Origin: Prevotella sp. oral taxon 299 str. F0039
Lineage (GTDB): Bacteria > Bacteroidota > Bacteroidia > Bacteroidales > Bacteroidaceae
NCBI RefSeq assembly: GCF_000163055.2
Contig: NC_022124.1
Coordinates: 1-64,000 of the forward strand
Length of the DNA stretch: 64,000 nt
Reading direction: 5' to 3'
Shown: positions 26,628 to 35,115 of the stretch, in pieces
Layout of the letters: every line of letters starts with the position of its first letter
How positions within the stretch are numbered: the stretch's first letter is position 1
The notes under the pieces: model-generated
What the model was told of the DNA's origin: nothing
Database searches by the model: none
The model's input: the letters and a program-made list of their open reading frames with translations, nothing else
Program-made: the position numbers and the translations under genes

Positions 26628-27998
26628 TTATTTTCCGATACAAAAATGTTTGAAGATATTTCCGAGGACCTCGTTTGAGGTGATAAAACCACCTGTAATT
26701 TCTGCAAGAGATACTAGACATTGACGTAGGTCTTCGCTTAAAAGATCTCCACTCAAGTCGTTATTGATACCTTCAATTACTCTCTCAATACTTTCTTGAG
26801 CTCGTATCAGTGCCTCATAGTGGCGTGCATTTGTTACAATAACATCATTTTCGTGAACATCAGGAATGTCTGCAGCGGTATAAATGGTTTCTTCAAGACA
26901 TTCTATATTTTCTTTGAATTTAGCAGAGATAGATACAATCGGAGCTATGTCCTTAATTCCGTCGATCGGGAAAGATAGCTGTTTTTCATCAGACTTATTG
27001 CAAACAATGATTAGTTTCTTGTTTATTGTTTGTTTTTGCATCTCCACTATTTCTTCTTTTGTTGGTATTTCATCAACAACCCATAAGATAATTATGGCTT
27101 CCGACAACTTCTTATAGGTTCGTTCAATACCTAAATTTTCAACCGTATCGTCTGTATTTCTAATACCTGCAGTGTCAATGAATCTAAAGGTGATATTGTT
27201 TATTTCTATGGTATCTTCAATTACATCTCGTGTAGTTCCATGTATATCACTAACAATTGCTCGTTCTTCTTTAAGTAAACAGTTTAATAATGTACTTTTA
27301 CCCACATTTGTTTTACCGATAATTGCTACAGAAATACCATTTTTTATTGCTTGTCCAGTTTCAAAAGATTTGGCTAAAGTCTTTATTTTTTTATTGATAT
27401 GTTGAGCTAATTCTGCCAATTCCTCTCTATCTGCAAAGGTTACATCTTGGTCACTAAAGTCGAGCTCCAGTTCTATTAATGAGGTTATCTTCAATAATTT
27501 CTTTCTCAGTTCAGTCAATTCTGAAGAGAAATAGCCACGCAATTGTCCTAATGCAAGTTGATGAGTAGCTTTATTCGTAGATGCAATAAGGTCAGCAACT
27601 GCTTCTGCCTGACTCAAGTCCATTTTGCCATTTAAGAATGAACGTTGTGTAAATTCGCCAGGAAGAGCCTGTCTACAACCTCTTTTAATAAGATTTTGGA
27701 GAATCGTATTGATGATATAAGTTGAACCATGACACGAAATTTCTATGGTGTTTTCTCCTGTATAGCTGTGTGGAGCACGAAAAACAGAAACTAAAACTTC
27801 ATCTATAATGTTCCCTTCTTCATCTTTAATATTGCCAAATATAATTCGTTGAGCAGCCATCTCTTCCAGTTCTTTACCCGAAGCTGCTTCAAAACATTTT
27901 GCAACAATGTTAATTGCATTTTCTCCAGAGATACGAATTACACCAATTGCTCCACCTTTTGCAGTGGCAAGTGCACATATTGTGTCGTTGTTGTTCAT
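26628..27998 (-). CDS. mnmE: tRNA modification GTPase MnmE
   Basis: A 456-residue cytoplasmic GTPase that, with MnmG, installs the carboxymethylaminomethyl group on wobble U34 of several tRNAs. The N-terminal folate-binding domain starts with DTICALATAKGGAIGVIRISG. The inserted G domain has GKTNVGKSTLLN (G1), GTTRD (G2), DTAG (G3) and CNKSD (G4). The C-terminal helical domain ends in the diagnostic FCIGK with the catalytic Cys. It is 116 bp downstream of the nucleoside phosphorylase gene, possibly the same transcript. Confidence 0.97.
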   Translation of the reverse strand: MNNNDTICALATAKGGAIGVIRISGENAINIVAKCFEAASGKELEEMAAQRIIFGNIKDEEGNIIDEVLVSVFRAPHSYTGENTIEISCHGSTYIINTILQNLIKRGCRQALPGEFTQRSFLNGKMDLSQAEAVADLIASTNKATHQLALGQLRGYFSSELTELRKKLLKITSLIELELDFSDQDVTFADREELAELAQHINKKIKTLAKSFETGQAIKNGISVAIIGKTNVGKSTLLNCLLKEERAIVSDIHGTTRDVIEDTIEINNITFRFIDTAGIRNTDDTVENLGIERTYKKLSEAIIILWVVDEIPTKEEIVEMQKQTINKKLIIVCNKSDEKQLSFPIDGIKDIAPIVSISAKFKENIECLEETIYTAADIPDVHENDVIVTNARHYEALIRAQESIERVIEGINNDLSGDLLSEDLRQCLVSLAEITGGFITSNEVLGNIFKHFCIGK

Positions 27999-28114
27999 TT
28001 TATATATCTTAGAATTAGAACATTCTTTTGTTCTTTTGTGTGAATGAGAAGTTAATCCCTTACTGAAAGAGTGATTATTTTTGATATTCTTTTGGGCTTG
28101 ATATTTAGATGTGG

Positions 28115-28987
28115 TTAAATTCTGTTGAGAACTCGTTCTATGAGTCCATCTATAGAATTCTTATAGTTAGAGTTTACTTCTTTTGCTCGTCGGTTTGCAA
28201 TCACCATGCAACATGTCATTGCTTTGTGATTCATAAGCTTTGCTAAGCCCGCAAGAGCACTACTTTCCATCTCAAAATTGGTAATTTTATAGCCATTGTA
28301 TTCAAATTCTTCAATTTTTTTATTCTGATTAGGGTCGGCTAGTGGGATTCTTAGTTCTCTTCCTTGCGGACCAAAGAAACCACCGCATGCAATGGTAACA
28401 CCTTTTACCATATCATCTTTGGCAATTCGCTCTATTAATTCTTTGTCTGCATCTATAACATAAGGAGCAGCTAACAATTCATTCCAATTCATGTGTTTCT
28501 TAAAAGCAGCTTCAAAATCAAGATCACATGCTTCATTTCTGCCTGCATAAAAGTTTAATAAACCATCGAAACCAATGCTCTTTTCACTTGCAATATATGT
28601 TCCTGTAGGCACATATTCTTGCAATCCTCCACAAGTTCCAATGCGTACGAGTGTTAGCTGTCTAAGATTCTCTTTCTCTTTTCGTGTTTCAAAATCAATA
28701 TTTGCAAGAGCATCTAATTCATTCACCACAATGTCTATGTTGTCACAACCAATACCTGTACTTACAACCGTAATTCGTTTATCCTTATAAACTCCTGTTA
28801 CGCTTTTAAATTCACGGTTACTTACTTCACATTCAATACTATCAAAGAAACTTGAAACTTGTTCAACTCTTCCTGGGTCGCCAACAAGTATAACCTTATC
28901 TGCAAGATGTTGAGGTTTAAGATGTAGGTGAAAAACGCTTCCATCTTGATTGATGATAAGTTCTGAAGGTGCAAAATACTTACTCAT
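28115..28987 (-). CDS. Nucleoside phosphorylase (uridine phosphorylase-like)
   Basis: A 290-residue cytoplasmic enzyme of the purine/uridine phosphorylase family, expected to cleave nucleosides with phosphate for salvage. Motifs are VILVGDPGRVEQVSSFFD (phosphate-binding region), STGIGCDNIDIVVNELDAL, LVRIGTCGGLQ and the ribose-binding NFEMESSALAGLA. The last fits uridine phosphorylases but does not exclude purine substrates. The start is 22 bp from the end of the upstream PD40-type gene, so the two are probably co-transcribed. Confidence 0.9.
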   Translation of the reverse strand: MSKYFAPSELIINQDGSVFHLHLKPQHLADKVILVGDPGRVEQVSSFFDSIECEVSNREFKSVTGVYKDKRITVVSTGIGCDNIDIVVNELDALANIDFETRKEKENLRQLTLVRIGTCGGLQEYVPTGTYIASEKSIGFDGLLNFYAGRNEACDLDFEAAFKKHMNWNELLAAPYVIDADKELIERIAKDDMVKGVTIACGGFFGPQGRELRIPLADPNQNKKIEEFEYNGYKITNFEMESSALAGLAKLMNHKAMTCCMVIANRRAKEVNSNYKNSIDGLIERVLNRI

Positions 28988-29009
28988 GGTCTTATATTTT
29001 ATGTGTTTA

Positions 29010-30140
29010 TTAATTGAGTTCTAGCTCTCGAATGCGTTGTTCAAGTTCTTTTTGCTCAGCTAAATGTTTCGTAAGTTGGTTTTCAATAAAAAGAATATCT
29101 TGTTTTAAAGATGACAGTGTTGCTTTATTGGCTTGTTTATATTGCATTCTTAAATTATCTAGTTCACTCTTTTGTTTTGCAACCAATTGCTTGCTATCTT
29201 CTAGTTTTGTAAATAATTGCTTACTCTTGTTAGACTTAAACTGCTTCAATGATGTATATTTTATATTATCATTCACAATAAAAAGAATAGTTTCTCCATC
29301 TTTATTGTTCTTATTCCTTAGGTTCCTAAGGCGTTCTAAACTGCGCATAGCCTCTTGTTTGTTACCAAATTTCCAGGTATCTTGAATACTATTTAATTGT
29401 GCTATTTTTTTTATTGTATTGCTATCGAAGCCTTCTTGTGTCAGCTTTAAGCGATTTTTATTTGGTACAAAGATGTAAATACAAACCTTATTTGCAGGTT
29501 GATAACGATCAGATACGAGCCAACCTAGATTGTATCTTTCGTCAATTGCCAAAAAATAGTCGTTTGCGGTAGAATTATATGGTAGCCCATAGTTGTCTGG
29601 AATATAAAAAACACCTTTGTCAGTATCTAGTCGTGTAGTGTAGATATCAAATCCTCCGATGCTATTATCTCCTTTTGCTGAGAAGAATAAGGTTGTGGCA
29701 TCAGGTGTTAAGAAGGGGAAATTGATGTCAGAAAATAAAGCATTTAGTTCAGAAAGGGGACGTTTTTGTTCCCATTTGGAATTGATATAATGGGCAAGGA
29801 AAAGTTTTCTTCCTGAAACAGAGTCGCCAACAGCATATACCTTTTTATTATTTAATGCATTTATAAACCATGCATTATTGTTTTCTATGCCAACATAACC
29901 ATTGTCGTTTTGCAAATCTAGATGTTCTAGAAATGATTCTTTATCAACCACAATGCTATCAATTACCAATAATTTATCGGTATTTGGAAGCATAGATGTA
30001 AACAAACTATTGTCTGTTTTTTTCTCAGTAATAGCTACTTTTGTTTTTGTTTCTTTCTTTTTTGCTATTGATTTAGACTGTGCATGAGTATTAGTAAATG
30101 TAAAAAAACAGCAAAGTAGAAATAATATATATTGTTTCAT
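29010..30140 (-). CDS. Secreted PD40/beta-propeller-like protein with C-terminal coiled coil
   Basis: A 376-residue exported protein of unknown function. A signal peptide (QYILFLLCCFFTFTNTHAQS) is followed by repeats of the TolB/PD40 type, for example FPFLTPDATTLFFSAKGDNS then GGFDIYTTRLD, and DYFLAIDERYNLGWLVSDRY. The last ~90 residues form a charged coiled coil (QLVAKQKSELDNLRMQYKQA; ENQLTKHLAEQKELEQRIRE). Such proteins in Bacteroidetes often accompany envelope machines, but no partner is adjacent. It leads the probable operon with the nucleoside phosphorylase. Confidence 0.7.
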   Translation of the reverse strand: MKQYILFLLCCFFTFTNTHAQSKSIAKKKETKTKVAITEKKTDNSLFTSMLPNTDKLLVIDSIVVDKESFLEHLDLQNDNGYVGIENNNAWFINALNNKKVYAVGDSVSGRKLFLAHYINSKWEQKRPLSELNALFSDINFPFLTPDATTLFFSAKGDNSIGGFDIYTTRLDTDKGVFYIPDNYGLPYNSTANDYFLAIDERYNLGWLVSDRYQPANKVCIYIFVPNKNRLKLTQEGFDSNTIKKIAQLNSIQDTWKFGNKQEAMRSLERLRNLRNKNNKDGETILFIVNDNIKYTSLKQFKSNKSKQLFTKLEDSKQLVAKQKSELDNLRMQYKQANKATLSSLKQDILFIENQLTKHLAEQKELEQRIRELELN

Positions 30141-30256
30141 AGATATGTCTTTGTGTAAATTGAACTTTTGGAATTTCTTTTGTCTGCTTCTTTATTCTAT
30201 TATCACTAATAAGAAGAACCAGCAATAAGCTCTCTAAATAACAAATACTTTTTATG

Positions 30257-30264
30257 CAAATATA
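30257..30264 (-). promoter_or_regulatory. -7 element upstream of the PD40-type gene
   Basis: TATATTTG on the minus strand fits TAnnTTTG; no TTTG is at the right distance. The predicted leader would be about 110 nt. Confidence 0.3.
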
Positions 30265-30365
30265 CATATTATTTTGTATTAAAACTTATTTGAATGCAAT
30301 TTAAAAGGTATGGCGTTACTTAAAGTTCTATTCCAGTTCTATTCAGAAAAAAGTTTATTCTCTAA

Positions 30366-30407
30366 AGAAAGTAGCATTGATAGGAGTATGGTTTCCTGCT
30401 ACTTTCT
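30366..30407 (-). terminator. Terminator downstream of clpC
   Basis: A perfect 11-bp stem AGAAAGTAGCA / TGCTACTTTCT (30366-30376 with 30397-30407) with a 20-nt loop. On the minus strand it is followed by an A/T-rich tract containing six T's. It is 70 bp past the clpC stop. Confidence 0.7.
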
Positions 30408-30477
30408 TAGATGTGGGTATCATTCTTATTTAATGTTCTATTGCACTGGCGTCTTTACAACCATAAATAAAGAAGGC

Positions 30478-33012
30478 TTATTTAAAGCTAAGCTCTTCTT
30501 TATTGGGCACTTTTCCAACCGAGATAGTATCTCCAAGTTTGATACTCTCAGACAAAATAAGCTCTGAAATACCATTTTCAATATAGGTTTGAATGGCTCT
30601 TTTAAGTGGACGAGCACCAAATTGAACGTCATAACCCTTTTTAGCAACGAACTCTTTAGCCTTATCTGATATTTCAATCTGGTAGCCAATTTGTTCAATT
30701 CGCTTTGTTAGCGAAGCAAGTTCGATATCGGTAATCTTTAGAATCGCATCGAGATCGAGTTGATCGAACATCACAATTTCGTCGAGACGGTTTAAAAATT
30801 CAGGAGCGAATTGTTTGCTTAAGCTCTTTTGAATAATTCCTCTTGCATATTCTTTGTCACTTTCGTTGATATCACTTCCAAACGAACCGCCAGCGTTAAA
30901 GCCCACACCTCGTCCAAAATCTTTAAGTTGTCGAGTACCAGCATTTGAGGTCATGATGATAATTGTGTTACGAAAATCAACAATTCTACCATTTCCATCA
31001 GTCAAACGACCTTCGTCTAACACTTGCAAAAGCATATTGAATACATTGCCATGAGCCTTTTCTATTTCGTCGAGCAGAATGATAGAGTAGGGCTTTCTGC
31101 GCACTTTTTCGGTTAATTGTCCACCTTCTTCGTAACCAACATACCCTGGAGGGGCACCAATTAAGCGTGAAGTGTTAAAGCCTTCGCTATATTCACTCAT
31201 GTCTATTCTTATCAAAGCATCGTCAGAACCAAACATAATTTGAGCCAACTTCTTAGCTAAATGTGTTTTGCCAATACCCGTTGGACCTAAGAACATGAAC
31301 ACTCCGATAGGGTGATTAGGGTCTTTTAAGCCTACACGATTGCGTTGAATAGCTTTTACAACTTTGTCGATAGCGTTGTCTTGTGCAATAACTGTTTTCT
31401 TAAGTGTGTCGCTCATCGCTTTAAGTCTACTGCCTTCAGCTTCTGCAATGCGTTCAACAGGAACACCAGTCATTATAGATACCGTTTCGCTCACTTCCTT
31501 TTCGGTTACGATATCAATGTCTTTGTATTCACCTTTAGTCCAAGCTGCGTTCAATTCGTCGAGTTCTTTTTCTAAAGCGCACACCTTATCTCTATAATTG
31601 GCAGCGAGTTCATAGTTCTGATTCTTAACAGCTGTGGTTTTCTTAGCATTTGCTTCTTTTATTTCTTTTTCCTTTTCTTCAACCTCTTTGGGCACTTTTA
31701 GGTTGCGCAAGTGCACTTTCGAACCCACTTCGTCCATCACATCGATTGCTTTATCAGGGAAAAAGCGGTCGTTAATATATCGTTCTGACAGATTGACGCA
31801 TGCTTTTAAGGCATCGTCAGTGTATTGAACGTGGTGATGTTGTTCGTATCTATCCTTTATGTTCGATAGAATTTGTAGCGTTTCTTGTGCTGTTGTTTGT
31901 TCAATGATAATCTTTTGGAAACGTCGTTCCAATGCTCCATCTTTCTCAATGCTGTTTCTATATTCATCAAGAGTGGTGGCTCCAATACATTGAATACCTC
32001 CTCTTGCCAACTCAGGTTTCATGATATTGGCTGCATCCATACTGCCTGGAGTTCCTCCTGCACCAATTATTGTGTGTATTTCGTCGATAAATACAATTAT
32101 TTCGGGATGCTCTTTCAATTCCTTCAGTAAGGCTTTAATGCGGTCTTCAAATTGTCCACGATACTTCGTTCCTGCCACAATAGATGCCATGTTGAGTGCT
32201 ACAATCTTTTTATTAAATAGCACAGGAGATGTTTTTCGTTGAACAATAAGTTGCGCAAGATTTTCAACAATGGCACTTTTGCCCACACCTGGCTCACCTA
32301 TAAGTATAGGATTGTTTTTCTTTCTACGACAAAGAATCTCTGCAAGACGTAGAATTTCACGCTCTCTTCCTACCACAGGATCAAGTAATCCCTCGCTTGC
32401 CGCCTTGGTTAAGTCGGTAGAAAAGTTGTCGAGTATAGGTGTTTTACTTTTTGTTTGTTCTGTTTTTGTGGTAGTACTTCCTGCACTTTCACGGCGAGAA
32501 GAACTAAAATTGTTGTCTTCAGATAGTTCTTCTTCCTCGTCTCCAGATAGCTCTAGTCCATCGGTTTGAGGTTTAGTACTGGGATATAGAAATTCTTTTG
32601 TATTATCGTAGTTCATATTGTTCGATTCTAAAACAATTTTAGCGTTGTTTAAATAGCTATCGTGTAGAATGGCTAAGAGGACGTGTTGAATATCAACTAT
32701 TTGCAAATGAAGGAGTCGTGCTTCAACAATTGCAAGTTTTAAGATGTTGTTTGCTTTGTCGTTAAGGGCAACATCTGTGCTGAAAAGTGTGTTAGAGCTG
32801 TTTTCGTTTTGTATCTTTTCTTCGAGTTGCGCTCTAATGTCGTCTTTATTTATACGCTTTTCTGTGAATAAGTTGTTGATATATTGATTGTTATCCTTTA
32901 TTATTCCTAGCAACAAATGTTCTGGACCTATCGATCCACTAGCAAGCCTTAAGGCTTCTGCTTTACTGAAAGCAAGGATCTCAGACACTCTTGGTGAGAA
33001 TTGATTGGTCAT
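30478..33012 (-). CDS. clpC: ClpC-type AAA+ unfoldase
   Basis: An 844-residue Clp ATPase that would feed substrates to ClpP. The N-domain (RVSEILAFSKAEALRLASGS then IGPEHLLLGII) is followed by an acidic/Ser-rich linker (GDEEEELSEDNNFSSSRRES). AAA-1 has GEPGVGKSA and IVFIDEIHTIIGAGG. A short middle domain with a UVR-like helix (AVKNQNYELAANYRDKV) sets it apart from ClpB. AAA-2 has GPTGIGKTHLAKKLA and IILLDEIEKAHGNVFN, and the end is GYDVQFGARPLKRAIQTYIE. No mcsA, mcsB or ctsR is adjacent, unlike Firmicutes clpC operons. It stands alone behind a strong sigma-54-like promoter. Confidence 0.94.
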   Translation of the reverse strand: MTNQFSPRVSEILAFSKAEALRLASGSIGPEHLLLGIIKDNNQYINNLFTEKRINKDDIRAQLEEKIQNENSSNTLFSTDVALNDKANNILKLAIVEARLLHLQIVDIQHVLLAILHDSYLNNAKIVLESNNMNYDNTKEFLYPSTKPQTDGLELSGDEEEELSEDNNFSSSRRESAGSTTTKTEQTKSKTPILDNFSTDLTKAASEGLLDPVVGREREILRLAEILCRRKKNNPILIGEPGVGKSAIVENLAQLIVQRKTSPVLFNKKIVALNMASIVAGTKYRGQFEDRIKALLKELKEHPEIIVFIDEIHTIIGAGGTPGSMDAANIMKPELARGGIQCIGATTLDEYRNSIEKDGALERRFQKIIIEQTTAQETLQILSNIKDRYEQHHHVQYTDDALKACVNLSERYINDRFFPDKAIDVMDEVGSKVHLRNLKVPKEVEEKEKEIKEANAKKTTAVKNQNYELAANYRDKVCALEKELDELNAAWTKGEYKDIDIVTEKEVSETVSIMTGVPVERIAEAEGSRLKAMSDTLKKTVIAQDNAIDKVVKAIQRNRVGLKDPNHPIGVFMFLGPTGIGKTHLAKKLAQIMFGSDDALIRIDMSEYSEGFNTSRLIGAPPGYVGYEEGGQLTEKVRRKPYSIILLDEIEKAHGNVFNMLLQVLDEGRLTDGNGRIVDFRNTIIIMTSNAGTRQLKDFGRGVGFNAGGSFGSDINESDKEYARGIIQKSLSKQFAPEFLNRLDEIVMFDQLDLDAILKITDIELASLTKRIEQIGYQIEISDKAKEFVAKKGYDVQFGARPLKRAIQTYIENGISELILSESIKLGDTISVGKVPNKEELSFK

Positions 33013-33053
33013 TATTGTTTACCTTTCTTTTATATATATTATGTGTAATGATT

Positions 33054-33070
33054 TGCAAAGTCTGTGCCAA
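33054..33070 (-). promoter_or_regulatory. Sigma-54 (-24/-12) promoter of clpC
   Basis: On the minus strand the sequence TTGGCACAGACTTTGCA matches the consensus TTGGCAC-N5-TTGCA at every defined base and spacing. A start near 33043 would leave about 31 nt of leader before the clpC ATG at 33012. No TAnnTTTG promoter competes within the first 100 bp. Confidence 0.7.
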
Positions 33071-33416
33071 TTACTCAGAAAAGGTGCTACTTTTAGCAAA
33101 ATAATGACATTAAAGTGTTGTTTGTTTTATGTCGATGCTTCTCTTTTTTGTGAAACTTAACGATTGTAGTTGGATATATAGTTAATGTATCTAAATAGAG
33201 CTTCGCTTTTATTCTTCATAAATGGAATTGTTGACAAGAGATAAAAGTTTAGGAGAAGATAAGAGAAATAGAGGAAAAAGAAAATTAATTGGGGCTTAGT
33301 TAGTTTTTAGTATGATGTAATTCTTTTTGGTGTGTAATGGTATTTTATTGGTATTGAATTGGTTATATCTTGTTCTGGGTGAGAATATATTTCTAATTAC
33401 TTGCTCTTTTTCTTTT

Positions 33417-33548
33417 AAATGCGATCGAATTGCTTAATAAAATCATTGCTTTTGCACTTCAAAGTCAATGCTTTTATATGCTAAAACGACTGCTTTTGTA
33501 GGCTAAAAGCAATGTTATAGTTATGTAATGGCATTACTTTAAGTGAGG
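33417..33548. repeat. 22-bp-period palindromic repeat array, locus 2
   Basis: Six consecutive 22-bp blocks start at 33417, 33439, 33461, 33483, 33505 and 33527. The clearest are AAAATCATTGCTTTTGCACT.., AAAGTCAATGCTTTTATATG.., AAAACGACTGCTTTTGTAGG.. and AAAAGCAATGTTATAGTTAT... The core approximates the palindrome AAAAGCAWTGCTTTT. It lies about 405-535 bp upstream of the clpC start. Confidence 0.7.
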
Positions 33549-33559
33549 GAAAGGTAATA

Positions 33560-33660
33560 ACTCCTTTTAATAGGAGTCAGTTCGGGACAACTTTTTTGAA
33601 ATGTTGTACTTCCGATATGTTTGGAATTACTCTTTTCCTTATACATTTTATCCCGAACTG
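33560..33660. repeat. Structured inverted-repeat element next to the barrel-protein gene
   Basis: CAGTTCGGGA (33578-33587) pairs perfectly with TCCCGAACTG (33651-33660) around 63 bp; within it ACAAC/GTTGT can pair. A separate small hairpin ACTCC-N8-GGAGT precedes it at about 33560-33576. It is 15 bp past the stop of the minus-strand gene at 33675, so it could be a transcript end structure or a small mobile element. Confidence 0.5.
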
Positions 33661-33674
33661 GCATATTATTCTGT

Positions 33675-34460
33675 TTAGAAGGATAGACTTAAACCAGCTT
33701 CAACAGTTGAATACATCTTTCTAACGGGAACAATTGGAGCTGTGTCATATATGAAACGATAGGCAACATTAACACCCACCTTAGGTGTGATGTTGTATTT
33801 AAGGTCTACTGCACCTCCTATTCGTGGCTTATTAAAGTTCTTATCTGGCTTGGCTTGATGAATAGCAGTGGTGGTTAGGTTCCAATGATCGTCTATATGA
33901 TGCTTGAAACTGATTGACAAATGTGTCTTAATACTACGGCTATAAGCATATAAAGGACCTGCATTAGGGGTTGGATTTTCCCACTTCTCAAATTCGTAAA
34001 AAAGTCCAGCAGTTGCAAACATGAGGAATTTTTCTTTGTTTATTAATCTATATCGTGATTGCAATCCAGTAGAAACCTTATATGTCATGCCTCGGCTTTC
34101 TGCCCATTGTGATTCAGCATAAGGATAAATTTCAAAGGCACGATTTAATAAATAACGATATTCTGCATGTACATATCCTCCGCTTACTATGATTTTCTTG
34201 CCGTAAGTAGAAAGTTCTAATTTATTAATCAAATTAATGACACGCTGATGGTTTATTAATAAATTGAGATTAGCAGTGTTCTTAAACGTAAGAATATTCT
34301 CTTTTTCGGTCTTAAAATCCAATACTGGTAATAAAGAACCTTGTATTGTCTTTGTACTGTCTATATCCATTGTAAGATTTTCAGAGAAGAGCATTTGAGA
34401 ATATATTGAAAGATGAGATGCTAATATCAATAATAGTGATAAAAATATTTTCTTTTTCAT
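33675..34460 (-). CDS. Putative outer-membrane beta-barrel protein (DUF481-like)
   Basis: A 261-residue exported protein with a signal peptide (IFLSLLLILASHLSIYSQ). The mature part alternates polar and hydrophobic residues in strand-like runs with many aromatics (GGYVHAEYRYLLNRAFEIYP; YRLINKEKFLMFATAGLFYE) and ends in a Phe-terminated strand STVEAGLSLSF, as outer-membrane barrels do. The pattern reminds me of DUF481/YdiY-like barrels, but this is not certain. Cargo and role are unknown. A terminator separates it from the upstream coiled-coil gene. Confidence 0.65.
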   Translation of the reverse strand: MKKKIFLSLLLILASHLSIYSQMLFSENLTMDIDSTKTIQGSLLPVLDFKTEKENILTFKNTANLNLLINHQRVINLINKLELSTYGKKIIVSGGYVHAEYRYLLNRAFEIYPYAESQWAESRGMTYKVSTGLQSRYRLINKEKFLMFATAGLFYEFEKWENPTPNAGPLYAYSRSIKTHLSISFKHHIDDHWNLTTTAIHQAKPDKNFNKPRIGGAVDLKYNITPKVGVNVAYRFIYDTAPIVPVRKMYSTVEAGLSLSF

Positions 34461-34492
34461 ATAGATGAGGGTGTTTCTGTGTTATTACATAT

Positions 34493-34526
34493 AAAAAGTA
34501 GAGATGCATTGCTTAGGCATCCCTAC
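34493..34526 (-). terminator. Terminator after the coiled-coil protein gene
   Basis: On the minus strand the stem GTAGGGATGC / GCATCTCTAC (one mismatch) with a 9-nt loop is followed directly by TTTTT. It ends the transcript of the gene at 34553-34969. Confidence 0.75.
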
Positions 34527-34552
34527 ATATTAACTTAATATTGTTTTTATCT

Positions 34553-34969
34553 TTATTTGTCAATAAATTGAATCTCTTTGTTTAATTTATTAATCTTAGT
34601 TTTGAGCTTATCTATATTTTTTTCTATCTTACTCAAATCTTTTTGGTTTTTAGCTAACTTTTTATTGATATCTTTTGTTTCTTCAAGTTTCTTAATAATG
34701 CCTTTTGCTTCCTTTACAGTGCTTGAAGGATCTGATGTGGTGAAACCCATTGTTGCAGTATTTGCGTCAGCATCAACGCTAGCAGCCTTACTAATAAGAG
34801 CGTTGTGTTCAAGGTTCTTTTTTTCTAATTCGATTTGTAGTTTATTCAGTTTGGCTGTTAATTCCAGCACTTTTTGTTGTTCTTTTAGGGTTTTGACACT
34901 TGCTATATCCTGAGAAAAACTACAAACTACGGATAATATCATTATCCCAATTAAAAATAATCTTTTCAT
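34553..34969 (-). CDS. Secreted coiled-coil protein, unknown function
   Basis: A 138-residue protein with a signal peptide (LFLIGIMILSVVCSFSQD) and two heptad-rich coiled-coil segments separated by a Ser/Thr/Ala stretch: LKEQQKVLELTAKLNKLQIE and LAKNQKDLSKIEKNIDKLKT. It is probably periplasmic and oligomeric. No family is recognised. It is a single-gene unit with its own -7 box (35046-35053) and terminator. Confidence 0.65.
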   Translation of the reverse strand: MKRLFLIGIMILSVVCSFSQDIASVKTLKEQQKVLELTAKLNKLQIELEKKNLEHNALISKAASVDADANTATMGFTTSDPSSTVKEAKGIIKKLEETKDINKKLAKNQKDLSKIEKNIDKLKTKINKLNKEIQFIDK

Positions 34970-35045
34970 ACTTAATGCTAATTCTAAATTTGTAAAATAC
35001 TAAATATACAATCTCTTTTATATACTATTTGAAGTTTGTTCGGCA

Positions 35046-35053
35046 CAAAGGTA
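35046..35053 (-). promoter_or_regulatory. -7 element of the coiled-coil gene promoter
   Basis: TACCTTTG on the minus strand, about 77 bp before the ATG. The upstream -33 region is T-rich but lacks TTTG at the usual distance. Confidence 0.4.
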
Positions 35054-35115
35054 TATATTTCCCCTGAATAAAAAATAAAAAAAGAGTTTGTGTAGAATTT
35101 ATTATCATTTATTTC

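Noticed and set aside
33417..33548. 22-bp arrays as CRISPR arrays
   Set aside because: Units are contiguous without spacers, are degenerate, and there are no cas genes in the window.
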